A DNA stretch of 64,000 nt from Gemmata massiliana (GTDB lineage: Bacteria; Planctomycetota; Planctomycetia; Gemmatales; Gemmataceae), in contig HG799465.1 in the NCBI GenBank assembly GCA_000531095.1, positions 359,019-423,018 of the forward strand. Direction: 5' to 3'. The stretch's first letter is position 1. Each line of letters opens with the position of its first letter. The translations under genes were made by a program, and so were the position numbers. The notes under the pieces are model-generated. The model saw only the letters and a list, made by a program, of their open reading frames with translations, was not told the DNA's origin and did not search any database. This document shows, piece by piece, positions 1 through 10,300 of this stretch.

Positions 1-294
1 GCGAACCTGGAAGCGTCCGCGTCGCGGATCGAGCAGTGGCTCGCGGCCGCGCAATCGTCCCCGAGTCAGCGGGCGTCACGGCACGAGCAACTGGTTCGCC
101 TGGCCACCGCGCTGAGCCAGTTGCCGACCGATCAGCGCGAGGCCGTCGAGTTGCACCACCTGGGCGGGTACACAGTCGCCGAAGTGGGCGAACTCATGGG
201 GCGCACACGGGCCGCGGCGATGGGGCTGATTTTCCGCGGGCTGCAACACCTGCGCGAGTTGCTCGGTGAGGAGGGAGAAGATGGTGAGCAGTGA
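1..294 (+). CDS. ECF-type RNA polymerase sigma factor, 3' end only
   Basis: The window opens inside this gene, and 97 codons remain before a TGA at 292-294. The remaining part is sigma-70 region 4. It reads LPTDQREAVELHHLGGYTVA followed by a helix-turn-helix (EVGELMGRTRAAAMGLIFRG), the part that contacts the -35 element. ECF factors of this kind direct transcription in response to a signal. The last 14 bases overlap the start of a Ser/Thr kinase gene, so the two are translationally coupled. This fits the planctomycete ECF groups that are genetically linked to Ser/Thr kinases. The regulon cannot be told from this fragment. Confidence 0.85.
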   Translation, partial: ANLEASASRIEQWLAAAQSSPSQRASRHEQLVRLATALSQLPTDQREAVELHHLGGYTVAEVGELMGRTRAAAMGLIFRGLQHLRELLGEEGEDGEQ

Positions 295-2479
295 CCTCGG
301 GGCCGATCCCAACGACCGGCTGAATTCCATACTGGTCGATTACGTCGAGGCACTCGAACGCGGGGAGCGCCCGGACCGTCGGCGCCTGCTCGACTCGTTC
401 CCGGAATACGCCCGGGAACTCGCCGCGTTTTTCGCGACGCGCGACCGGCTCGACCGCATCGTTGCGCCGATCCGCACGCTCGCCGGGAGTGGCATCCGCC
501 GCGGGCTGCAATCGACCCAGGTGGACACGCGAACCGACACTTCGCCCCCATCCGAGATCGGGCAAATCGGTGATTTCCTGCTGCTCCGAGAGGTGGGGCG
601 CGGGGGCATGGGGGTCGTGTACGAAGCGGAACAAGTATCCCTGCGGCGCCGAGTCGCCTTGAAGGTACTGTCGTTCGCCTCGGCACTCGATCCACGGCAC
701 CTCCAGCGGTTCCGCAACGAAGCTCAAGCCGCGGCTCAACTCCACCACACGCACATCGTGCCCGTGTTCGCGGTCGGGGTCGAGCGCGGGGTTCACTATT
801 ACGCGATGCAGTTCATCGAGGGTCAGAGCCTCGCCCAACTCATCGCCGACTTGCGCACCGCGAACAGCCGATCGAGCGCCACCGCGCTGTCCTCGAACCA
901 CGACACGCCGATCGTGACCGCGAACTCGGCGGAACGCGGATCGCGCGGTCGGGCGTACTTCCGCCGGATCGCCGAGCTGGTGAAACAAGCGGCCGAGGCA
1001 CTCGAATACGCGCACCAAGTCGGGGTCGTTCACCGGGACATCAAGCCCGCGAATCTGATGATCGACGACGCCGGGCGCCTCTGGGTCACGGACTTCGGGC
1101 TGGCGCAGATGCGCAACGACACCGGACTGACCGCGACCGGCGAGGTGGTGGGCACGGCCCTGTACATGAGTCCGGAACAGGCCGTCGGCCAGCGCGGGGT
1201 GGTGGACCACCGCACAGACATTTACTCGCTCGGGGCCACGCTGTACGAGCTACTCACGCTCACCCCCGTATTCGATGTCGAAGACGGCCGCGCGCTGCTC
1301 TACCAGCTCGTCCACCGCGACCCGCGCCCGCCCCGCACGGTCGACCGCTCGATCCCCCCGGAACTGGAAACGATCGTCCTGAAGGCGATCGCCAAAGCCC
1401 CGACCGATCGGTACGCCACTGCCCAGGAATTCGCTGCCGACCTCCAGCGGTTCCTGGACGACCGCCCGGTGCTGGCGCGCCGACCCACGCTCCGGGACCG
1501 TGCGGCCAAGTGGGTCCGGCGGCACCGCCTGTTAGTGGCGGTCGCGGCCGGGTGCTTCCTGCTGACGACCGTCGGTCTGGCGATCAGCACCGCACTCATC
1601 GCGCGCGAGAAAATCGCCGCGGAAGACGCCTACCAACGAGAGTGCCAGGCCAAAGAACAGGAACGTCAGCGCGCGGAAGAGGCCGAGGCCCGGCGCCTGG
1701 AAGCCGACCAAAACTACCTGCGCACCCGTCGGGCGGTCGATTTGTTCGTCGAACTGAGTAACGAGGAGCTGTTCGATTTCCTCCCGCTCACCGGTCTACG
1801 AGTGCGGCTGCTTGAAGCGGCCATCGCGTACTACCAGGAACTCAGCGAGAGCCGCGCGGACCCGCTGGTCCGTGCCAATCTCGAAACGATTCGGGGCCGA
1901 GTCGCCCGACTACACGAAGACCTGGGCGCGCTCAACGTGGTGAGCACGCTCTTGCTCCTTGAACAACCGGTGGTTCGCGCGGACATCGGGCTGACCTCGG
2001 ACGCGATCGACCAGCTCACCCCGACCCTCGATCGGCTCCGCGCGTACCGACAGAGTTCGCCATCGCAGCCCGAATCGCCGAAGTCACAGATCGGAGAGAT
2101 CGCCGCGGAAGCGCTCAAAGAGGTCCAGAAGGTGCTCCGCGTGGACCAGTATCTGCGACTCCACCAGATCTTCCGCCAGATCCCCGGACCGCACGTTTTC
2201 GGGCGCCCCTCACTGGAAGCGCTCGGGTTGTCCGACGCCCAGCGGGTCCAGATCCGGCGCATCCGCTCCGAAGCGCTTTACGCCTCGCTTCGGTTGTGGA
2301 GTACGGCTGAAACGCGGAGCGCGAGCCAGCCGGAGTTTGAAGGGATGTGGGCGCGAACGAACGAACGCATTATCGAGGTACTGACTCCCGCCCAACGCAC
2401 CAAGTGGGCGGAGATGGTCGGCACGCCGGTTCAGGGGGAAGTCAAGTTCCCGTTGCACTCGTCCACACGCCCGCGCTAA
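281..2479 (+). CDS. Membrane-anchored Ser/Thr protein kinase linked to the ECF sigma gene
   Basis: This 732-residue Hanks-type kinase has a cytoplasmic N-terminal catalytic domain. The glycine loop (GRGGMGVVYE) is near residue 106, the ATP lysine is in VALKVL near 128, the catalytic loop is HRDIKPANLM near 251, and DFGLA is near 271. One membrane span (LLVAVAAGCFLLTTVGLAIS) lies near residue 415. It is followed by a charged coiled-coil stretch and a C-terminal domain of no recognised family. I chose the ATG at 281 because GGAGGGAG lies just upstream; the upstream GTG at 266 lacks this. The start overlaps the sigma gene, so the kinase probably controls that sigma factor. The sensed signal is unknown. 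Confidence 0.9.
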   Translation: MVSSDLGADPNDRLNSILVDYVEALERGERPDRRRLLDSFPEYARELAAFFATRDRLDRIVAPIRTLAGSGIRRGLQSTQVDTRTDTSPPSEIGQIGDFLLLREVGRGGMGVVYEAEQVSLRRRVALKVLSFASALDPRHLQRFRNEAQAAAQLHHTHIVPVFAVGVERGVHYYAMQFIEGQSLAQLIADLRTANSRSSATALSSNHDTPIVTANSAERGSRGRAYFRRIAELVKQAAEALEYAHQVGVVHRDIKPANLMIDDAGRLWVTDFGLAQMRNDTGLTATGEVVGTALYMSPEQAVGQRGVVDHRTDIYSLGATLYELLTLTPVFDVEDGRALLYQLVHRDPRPPRTVDRSIPPELETIVLKAIAKAPTDRYATAQEFAADLQRFLDDRPVLARRPTLRDRAAKWVRRHRLLVAVAAGCFLLTTVGLAISTALIAREKIAAEDAYQRECQAKEQERQRAEEAEARRLEADQNYLRTRRAVDLFVELSNEELFDFLPLTGLRVRLLEAAIAYYQELSESRADPLVRANLETIRGRVARLHEDLGALNVVSTLLLLEQPVVRADIGLTSDAIDQLTPTLDRLRAYRQSSPSQPESPKSQIGEIAAEALKEVQKVLRVDQYLRLHQIFRQIPGPHVFGRPSLEALGLSDAQRVQIRRIRSEALYASLRLWSTAETRSASQPEFEGMWARTNERIIEVLTPAQRTKWAEMVGTPVQGEVKFPLHSSTRPR

Positions 2480-2486
2480 CGCCTTC

Positions 2487-2518
2487 CCGGGCGGTCGATT
2501 AAAAAATCGATCGCCCGG
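2487..2518 (+). terminator. Intrinsic-terminator-like hairpin after the kinase gene
   Basis: A 14-bp stem with one G-T wobble (2487-2500 pairing with 2505-2518) closes an AAAA loop, eight bases after the kinase stop. It separates the sigma-kinase unit from the efflux genes. There is no long T run, so the termination mechanism is uncertain. Confidence 0.5.
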
Positions 2519-2639
2519 CGCGCTTCACTCATCTCGCACCGGCGTCTCCCCTCCCAGACCGACACGCTCCGCCCCACCCAACGGCACCGCGGCTGACCGC
2601 GTGCGCACGGCCGGCTCGTTTCGCATCAAGGAGAGAATT

Positions 2640-3965
2640 GTGCAATTCCTTTCACGGCCAATCTTTGTGATTGCGCTGTTCCTGTCAGGCACCGGGTGCG
2701 CGAAGCCGGGCGGCGGGCCACCCGGTGGCGGACCGCCCAGCGGTCCCGTTGATGTCGAGGTAAGCACGCCGGTCCGCGGTACCGTCACCGACGCGGAGGT
2801 GTTCACCGGTCGCACCCAAGCGGTCATGTCCGCCGACCTCCGCTGTCGGGTGTCCGGCTACCTGGAGAAAGTGCTCTTTCGCGAGGGCGAGGACGTGGAA
2901 CTCGGCGCGCCGCTGTTCCAGCTCGAACTCAAGCCGTTTGAACTCGCGGTGCGCCAGGCGCGGGGAACGCTCGAACAGCAGAAGGCACAGTTGAAGTTCA
3001 ACGAGGCGAACTACACGCGGATGAACGACACCTACAAGCAGGGTGTCGGCAGCGTAAGCGACCTCCAACAAGCACTCTCGTCCCGGGACGCTTCCGCCGC
3101 GGCTGTAGAAACCGCGACCGCAGCGCTGGAAACGGCCCAACAAAATCTCGCCTGGGCAACTGTCCGCGCGCCGTTCGCCGGGCGCATCAGCCGGCGCCAG
3201 GTGGACCCGGGGAACACGGTCGCGGCCGACACCACGATTCTCGCGTCGCTCGTCCAACTCGATCCCCTGTACGCCTACTTCGACATTGATGAGCGGACCG
3301 TTCTGCGCGTGCGCTCCCGGTTGGCTCCGAACGGCGCAACCAAGTCCGATCAGGCGCTGCCCGTTTCGCTCGGTCTGTCCGACGAGCGCCCGGAAGAGTT
3401 CTCACGTTCCGGAGAGCTGAAGTTCACGGACAACAAGGTGGACCCGAACACCGGAACGCTCCGCGTGTGGGGCACGTTCGCGAACCCGAAGCGGGATCTG
3501 CACCCCGGGCTGTTCGTCCGCGTGCGGCTCCAGGTCGGCGCCCCGCGATCGGTGCTGATGGTAGCCGAGGCCGCACTCGGTTCGGACCAGGGTCGCAGGT
3601 ACGTCTACGCCGTTGATGCCGAGAACCGCGCGGCCCGGGTGCCGATCGAAGTCGGTCCGCGTGCGAACGGGCTGATCGCGATCGAAAAGGGGCTGACGGG
3701 CGACGAGCGCGTGATCGTCCGTGGGTTGCAGAACGTGCGCCCGAAATCAGAAGTGGTGGCGAAGGCGGTCGAGATGCCGCGAGTCAAATCGCCTCCTACC
3801 GGCGCGGGGCCGTCGGCGGCGGGTCCGGGAGGTGGGCCAGCGGGCGCGAGTGGCCCCACAACCGGGGCGCCTGCTCCGGCCCCATCCGAAGGACCGACGT
3901 CTCGCCCGCCCGCGGGTTCGGGTGGCCCGCCGGGTGGCCCCAAGAGCGGCAAGTCGGGTCGGTAA
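2640..3965 (+). CDS. RND efflux periplasmic adaptor (HlyD/MFP family)
   Basis: This 441-residue adaptor would link an inner-membrane RND pump to an outer-membrane channel. The N-terminus is a lipoprotein-like signal (FVIALFLSGTGC) followed by a Gly/Pro linker. Next come a split barrel-sandwich domain (RVSGYLEKVLFREGEDVELG and ATVRAPFAGRISRR), a coiled-coil hairpin between them, a beta-barrel (YAYFDIDERTVLRVR) and a membrane-proximal domain. The C-terminus is a long Pro/Gly/Ser-rich tail. I chose the GTG at 2640 because AAGGAGAG lies four bases upstream; a GTG at 2601 in the same frame is less likely. Two RND pump genes follow at once. Confidence 0.9.
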   Translation: MQFLSRPIFVIALFLSGTGCAKPGGGPPGGGPPSGPVDVEVSTPVRGTVTDAEVFTGRTQAVMSADLRCRVSGYLEKVLFREGEDVELGAPLFQLELKPFELAVRQARGTLEQQKAQLKFNEANYTRMNDTYKQGVGSVSDLQQALSSRDASAAAVETATAALETAQQNLAWATVRAPFAGRISRRQVDPGNTVAADTTILASLVQLDPLYAYFDIDERTVLRVRSRLAPNGATKSDQALPVSLGLSDERPEEFSRSGELKFTDNKVDPNTGTLRVWGTFANPKRDLHPGLFVRVRLQVGAPRSVLMVAEAALGSDQGRRYVYAVDAENRAARVPIEVGPRANGLIAIEKGLTGDERVIVRGLQNVRPKSEVVAKAVEMPRVKSPPTGAGPSAAGPGGGPAGASGPTTGAPAPAPSEGPTSRPPAGSGGPPGGPKSGKSGR

Positions 3966-3995
3966 CCGCTCCGATCCACCACATGAGACACCCAC

Positions 3996-6900
3996 ATGCT
4001 GAGTTACTTCTTCATCGATCGACCGGTGTTCGCCACCGTCCTGTCGCTCGTCGTGACGCTCGCCGGCGCGGTCGCGTTGGTGAATCTGCCGATGACGCAG
4101 TACCCGCCGATCACTCCGCCGAACATCACCGTTTCCGCTAGCTACCCCGGCGCCAGCGCGAAAGTCGTGGCCGACGCCGTGGCAGCGCCGATCGAGCAGG
4201 AGGTGAACGGGGTCGAGAACATGCTCTACATGTCCTCGAACTCGGCCAACGACGGCTCGTACAGCCTGAGCGTCACGTTCAAACCAGGGACCAACCTGGA
4301 TTTCGCCCAGGTGCTCGTACAGAACCGGGTGAACCTGGCCCTTCCGCTGCTGCCCGACGTGGTCCGCCAGGCCGGAGTCACGACCCGCAAGCGGAACCCG
4401 GACATGCTCATGGTCATCAACCTGTATTCCCCCACCGGGGAGTACGACCAGCTCCACCTCAGCAACTACACCGCCATCAACATTCGCGAAGAACTGGCGC
4501 GAGTGAAAGGGGTGGGCGACGTCGGGCTGTTCGGGAGCCTCGACTACAGCATGCGGGTCTGGGTCGATCCCGATCGACTGACCTCAATGGGGATCACCGC
4601 CGGCGACGTACTCACCGCGATCCGCGAACAGAACCAGCAGGTCGCGGCGGGACAGGTCGGGCAGTCTCCGGTTCCCGATGGGCAGGCGTTCGAGTTCCCG
4701 ATCCACGTCCTCGGCCGTCTGACCGCGCCGGAGGAGTTCGCCGACATCGTGATCCGCCGCACGGCCGACGGCCGACAGGTGCGCATTCGCGACGTCGGCC
4801 GCGTCGAACTCGGAGCCAAGAGCGTCGATACCTCGGACAAACTCGACGGCAAGCCGACAGCAAACATTGGCGTGTTCCAACTGTCCGACGCGAACGCCCT
4901 GGAAGTGGCCGACCGCGTGCGGGCGAAGATGGAAGAACTGAAGGAAGCGTTCCCACCCGGGATCGAGTACACGATCGCCAATGACAGCACACCGTTCATA
5001 CGCGAGTCCGTCCAGGGGGTAGTCAAAACCCTCATCGAAGCCGTGGCACTGGTCGCGGTCGTGGTGCTGCTGTTCTTACAGTCGTGGCGCGCGGCCGTCA
5101 TTCCGCTCGCCGCAGTCCCGGTCGCGGTCGTCGGCACGTTCGCAGCAATGGCCGCACTCGGTTTCACTCTGAACACGCTGACGCTGTTCGGATTGGTGCT
5201 GGCGATCGGGATCGTGGTTGATGACGCCATCGTTGTGGTCGAAGCCGTTCAGCACAAGATCGAGCACGGGCTATCGCCGCGCGAAGCCACCCGCCGCGCG
5301 ATGGAGGAAGTAAGCGGTCCTGTAATCGCAACCGGATTGGTGCTCGTTGCGGTGTTCGTTCCGTGTGCGTTCCTCGGGGGTATTACCGGACTGTTCTTCC
5401 GCCAGTTCGCCGTAACCATCGCCGTCTCCACCGCCCTTTCTGCTCTCAACTCGCTGACACTCAGTCCCGCTTTGTGCGCGATTCTACTGAAGCCCGCGGG
5501 CGTCCGAAAAGACCTACCGGGGCGGGTGCTCGATTTCCTCTTTGGGTGGTTCTTCCGGTTGTTCAATGCCGGAGTCGGGCGGTCTACGAGCCTGTACGCC
5601 CGGTGCGTCGGGTTAACCGTGCGCGTCACGCCGCTGGTGCTGATCGCGTACCTGGGTCTGCTGGGGCTGACATGGTGGGGATTCGGCAAGCTCCCGACGG
5701 GGTACATCCCGAGCCAGGACCAGGGCCGGTTAATGTGCTCGATCCAGTTGCCCGACGCGGCCTCGCTGGAGCGTACCCAGGAAGTGGTGGACGAAGTGTC
5801 CCGGATCGCACGCGAAACTCCCGGGGTAGCTCACACGGTCGCTGTTTCGGGCCGGTCGCTCCCACTTGGCGCGAACGGATCGAACTACGGGACGATGCTC
5901 ATCACCCTCGACCCGATCGAACAGCGCACGCACCCTTCACGTTCCGCGAACGCGATCAGCGCCGGTCTGCGGAAGGCGTTCACCACTCGTCTGCCGGACG
6001 CTCTTGTCACGGTCATGGCTCCGCCCGCAGTGCCCGGTTTGGGATCGGCCGGCGGGTTCAAAGTGATGGTCGAAGATCGAAGCGGAGAAAATGACATCCT
6101 GCGCCTTCAAAGGAGCACCGAGCGCCTGATCGTTGAGGGGCGGAAAGACCCGCGGTTGGCCGGGCTGTTTACGGGGTTCCGGGCCGATGCGCCGCAACTG
6201 TTCGTGGACGTGAACCGGCAGCAGTGCCAAACGATGGGCGTACCCGTTGGGGACGTGTTCGCCGCGCAACAGGCGTTCCTCGGTTCGCGCTACGTGAACG
6301 ACTTCAACCGGTTCGGTCGGACGTGGCAAGTAATCGTCCAGGCTGAAGGGCCGTTCCGCCACACCGTCGAGGACGCGAAGCGGATTCGAGTGCGGAACGA
6401 CCAGGGCGGGATGGTCCCGCTGGGGGCCGTGCTCGACATCCGGGAGGTGGCCGGGCCGCTCGTGATTACCCGGTACAACATGCACCCGGCCGCTGCGGTC
6501 ATGGGTTCAACGGCCCCCAGGGTCAGTTCCGGGGACGGGATCGTGGCGATCGACCAACTCGCCGCCCGCGTGTTCCCGGAAGGGACGGCTCACGAATGGA
6601 CGGAGATCAACTACATCCAGATCGACGCCGGGAAAAATATCTGGAACAAGCTCATCTTCCCGCTGTCGGTGCTGTTCGTGTTCCTCGTCCTGGCTGCCCA
6701 ATACGAGAGTTGGGCGCTCCCGCTGGCCGTCATTCCGATCGTCCCGCTGTGCGTCCTGAGTTCGATCGCGGGCGTGGCGGTGGCCGGCTCGGACATCAAC
6801 GTGTTCACGCAGATCGGGTTCGTGGTACTCATCGGGCTGGCGTGCAAGAACGCGGTGCTCATCGTCGAGTTCGCACGGGCGCTGCGAGCCGCCGGGCGCT

Positions 6901-7211
6901 CGGCCCGGGACGCGGTGGTCGAGGCCAGTCGACTGCGGTTGCGGCCGATCGTGATGACGTCGGTCGCATTCATTCTCGGGGTCATCCCGCTGGTTTTCGC
7001 GACCGGCTCCGGTGCCGAAATGCGACGCGCACTGGGTACAGCCGTATTTGCCGGGATGATCGGCGTCACAGTGTTCGGTTTGCTCCTCACGCCCGTGTTC
7101 TTCTTCGTCATCGAATGGGCGCTGAGGGGCGGTTGGGCCGCACCCGCTGGGTGCGCCGAATCGGGCAAGGCGGGTTGGATCTCGTTCGCCTGCGCCCGCT
7201 GTGGAGCCTGA
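3996..7211 (+). CDS. RND multidrug efflux permease (AcrB/HAE1 family), first copy
   Basis: At 1071 residues this has the normal length for an inner-membrane RND pump, which exports hydrophobic compounds using proton flow. The start (MLSYFFIDRPVFATVLSLVV) is typical of the first transmembrane helix. The paired aspartates of helix 4 are present (AIGIVVDDAIVVVE), as are the two large periplasmic porter regions and the repeated second half (GFVVLIGLACKNAVLIVEFA). The last 15-20 residues after the final helix are Cys/Gly-rich and unlike the family, so the natural end may have been altered by a frameshift. The gene lies 30 bases after the adaptor gene. Confidence 0.93.
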   Translation: MLSYFFIDRPVFATVLSLVVTLAGAVALVNLPMTQYPPITPPNITVSASYPGASAKVVADAVAAPIEQEVNGVENMLYMSSNSANDGSYSLSVTFKPGTNLDFAQVLVQNRVNLALPLLPDVVRQAGVTTRKRNPDMLMVINLYSPTGEYDQLHLSNYTAINIREELARVKGVGDVGLFGSLDYSMRVWVDPDRLTSMGITAGDVLTAIREQNQQVAAGQVGQSPVPDGQAFEFPIHVLGRLTAPEEFADIVIRRTADGRQVRIRDVGRVELGAKSVDTSDKLDGKPTANIGVFQLSDANALEVADRVRAKMEELKEAFPPGIEYTIANDSTPFIRESVQGVVKTLIEAVALVAVVVLLFLQSWRAAVIPLAAVPVAVVGTFAAMAALGFTLNTLTLFGLVLAIGIVVDDAIVVVEAVQHKIEHGLSPREATRRAMEEVSGPVIATGLVLVAVFVPCAFLGGITGLFFRQFAVTIAVSTALSALNSLTLSPALCAILLKPAGVRKDLPGRVLDFLFGWFFRLFNAGVGRSTSLYARCVGLTVRVTPLVLIAYLGLLGLTWWGFGKLPTGYIPSQDQGRLMCSIQLPDAASLERTQEVVDEVSRIARETPGVAHTVAVSGRSLPLGANGSNYGTMLITLDPIEQRTHPSRSANAISAGLRKAFTTRLPDALVTVMAPPAVPGLGSAGGFKVMVEDRSGENDILRLQRSTERLIVEGRKDPRLAGLFTGFRADAPQLFVDVNRQQCQTMGVPVGDVFAAQQAFLGSRYVNDFNRFGRTWQVIVQAEGPFRHTVEDAKRIRVRNDQGGMVPLGAVLDIREVAGPLVITRYNMHPAAAVMGSTAPRVSSGDGIVAIDQLAARVFPEGTAHEWTEINYIQIDAGKNIWNKLIFPLSVLFVFLVLAAQYESWALPLAVIPIVPLCVLSSIAGVAVAGSDINVFTQIGFVVLIGLACKNAVLIVEFARALRAAGRSARDAVVEASRLRLRPIVMTSVAFILGVIPLVFATGSGAEMRRALGTAVFAGMIGVTVFGLLLTPVFFFVIEWALRGGWAAPAGCAESGKAGWISFACARCGA

Positions 7212-7360
7212 CTCGCACGGTCGTCGGCGCAACCCGGGAGCGATTCCGCGTCGCCCGCTCAACTCCGATCAACGCGCGCACGTCCGCGATCACTTTACAA
7301 CCCGAACCAATCGCGACCCGCAGCGCGGTCCTGTCCAATCATTCTGAGGTGGTCCCTTAA

Positions 7361-10300
7361 ATGTCCCATTTCTTCATCGGCCGGCCGATCTTCGCGGCCG
7401 TGCTGTCGATCGCGATCGTACTGACCGGCGGGATCGCGCTGTCGACGTTGCCGGTCGCGCAGTACCCGGAGATCGCCCCGCCGACGGTGGAAGTCTCCGC
7501 AGTGTACCCGGGGGCGAACGCGCGGGTGGTCGCGGACACCGTGGCCTCGCCGATCGAGCAGCAGGTGAACGGCGTCGAGAAGATGCTGTACATGTCGTCG
7601 CAATGCACGAACGACGGGGTATACACCCTAACTGCCACGTTCGAGCCGGGAGCGGATCTGAACATCGCGCAGGTGCTGGTCCAGAACCGGGTGTCGATGG
7701 CCGAACCGGTGCTCCCGGATTTGGTTCGGCGGCGCGGGATCTCGGTGAAGAAGAAGTCGCCGAACATCCTAATGATGGTCAACCTGTTCACGACCGAACA
7801 GAGCGGCGACCAGGCCGCGACCAACCTGTTCCTGAGTAACTACGCGACCATCCAGATCGCCGACGGGCTGAAGCGGATTCCCGGGGTCGGCGACGTGACC
7901 TACCTGGGCCAGCGCGACTACAGCATGCGGCTGTGGCTCGACCCGCAGAAGCTCCAGGCGGTCGGGCTGACGCCCCAAGACGTGATCGCGGCAGTCAACG
8001 AGCAAAACATCCAGGTGGCGGCCGGGCAGATCGGCCAGCAGCCAACTCCGTCCGGGCAGGTGTTCCAGTACACCATGACCACTTTGGGGCGGCTGGAAAC
8101 TCCCGAACAGTTCGGGGAAATCGTGCTCAAGCGCGGGCTGGATGGCACGCTCGTTTACATGCGAGATGTGGCCCGGATCGAACTGGGGGCACTCTCCTAC
8201 GACCAGAGCTGCACCCTAAACGGGCGCCCGTCGGTGGCCCTGTCGGTGTACCAACTTCCCGGGTCGAATGCACTGGAAGTATCCGGCCGCGTGAAGGCGA
8301 AAATGGAGGAACTGCGAGAGCATTTTCCGGCCGGGATCGATTACGCGATCGTGTACGACACCACCCCGTTCATCAACGAATCGATCCGCGAAGTGTTCCG
8401 CACCTTGATCGAAGCCGTGGTGCTGGTCGCGGCGGTCGTGCTGCTGTTCCTGCAGTCGTGGCGTGCGGCCATCATTCCGCTCGCCGCGGTCCCGGTCGCG
8501 GTCGTTGGCACGTTCGCGGCCCTGACCTGTGCGGGGTTCAGTTTGAACACGCTGACGCTGTTCGGGCTGGTACTCGCGATCGGAATCGTCGTCGACGACG
8601 CCATCGTCGTGGTCGAGGCCGTCCAACACCACGTGGACCACGGCATGACGCCACGCGACGCGGCCGCGCGAGCCATGAACGAAGTGAGCGGCCCCGTCGT
8701 GGCGGTCGGGTTGGTGCTGTCCGCAGTGTTCATCCCGTGTGCGTTCCTCGGGGGCGTGACCGGGCAGTTCTTCCGCCAGTTCGCGGTCACCATCGCGGTC
8801 AGTACACTGCTGTCCGCGTTCAACTCGCTCACGCTCAGCCCGGCACTCGCCGCGCTCCTGCTCCGCCCCCAACGTGGCCACCGCGCGGAAGCTTTACCGC
8901 GAATCGGATATCTGGCCCTGGGAGCCGGGCTTGGGGCCGCGGCCGCCATGCGGTGGCCCGTTGCGGTTGGCGAATTGGTCGGGATGGCGGTCCCCGCATG
9001 GAGCTGGATCGCGATCGGCGCACTGGCTGGTGCGGTCGTGGGCCGGCTCCTGGCTCGTCCGGTGGATGCGCTGTTGGGCTGGTCGTTCGGCGCGTTCAAT
9101 CACTGGTTCGACCGCGGTACGAATTGGTACACGCGGATCGTGGCCGGGTTACTGCGTGTTACTCCGATCGTGCTACTCGTTTACGGCGGTCTACTCGGGC
9201 TGACGTACACGACCTTCACCCGCACTCCAACCGGGTTCATCCCGGCTCAGGACAAAGGGTACCTACTGGTCGACATCCGGCTCCCGGATGCGTCCTCCGC
9301 ACAACGAACGGCCGAAGTGGTCCGCCGCGTCGAATCAGCTGCACGCAGCGCGCCTGGAGTGAAGGACGCGATCGCGGTGTCCGGGCAATCCCTTCTTCAG
9401 AACGCGGCTGCACCGAACTTCGGCTCGCTGTACTTGATGCTCGACCCTTTCGACCAACGGCGCACACCCGACCTATCGGCCGACGCGATCGTGTCCGCGC
9501 TCCAGGAGCGGCTCCGGGCCGAAGTGCCGGACGCGGTGGTGGCCGTGTTCGGGGCGCCGCCGGTCGAAGGGCTGGGCACAGCGGGCGGCTTCAAGATCAT
9601 CGTCGAGGACCGATCGGCCGGCGATCTGGTCAACCTTCAGACCGCGGCCGACCGGGTCGTCGCTACCGCAACCAACGACCCGGCACTCCAGCGCGTATCC
9701 ACGAGCTTCCGGGCCGATGTTCCGTGGCTGGAACTGGTGATCGACCGGGCGCAGGCCAAGGACCGCGGGGTGTCCATCGACTCCATCCGGACCACGATCG
9801 AAGCGAGCCTCGGGCCGTACTACGTGAACGACTTCAACCGGTTCGGGCGCACGTGGAAGGTGAACGTGCAGGCGCGAGACGTGTACCGCCAGGACGCCGC
9901 GGCGGTCGGTCAGTTGAAGGTGCGCGGAGCGGGCGGCGGAATGGTACCGCTCGGGTCACTGGCATCCGTTCGACCGACGAGCGGTCCGGTCCTGGTGATG
10001 CGGTACAACATGTACCAGTCGGCAGCCATTAACGCGGACACGGCCCCAGGAAGCAGTTCCGGCGAAGCACTCGCGCGACTCAGCGGAACCGCACGAAGCG
10101 GACTACCGCCAACGATGCGCGCCGAGTGGACCGAACTGGCACTGCTCCAACTTCAGGCCGGCGACACGGCCATGTGGGTGTTCCTGCTCGCGGTCGTTCT
10201 CGTGTTCCTGGTGTTGGCGGCTCAGTATGAGAGTTGGGCGCTGCCGCTGGCTGTCATCCTGGTCGTGCCGATGTGTTTACTGTGTGCCCTCGTCGGCGTG

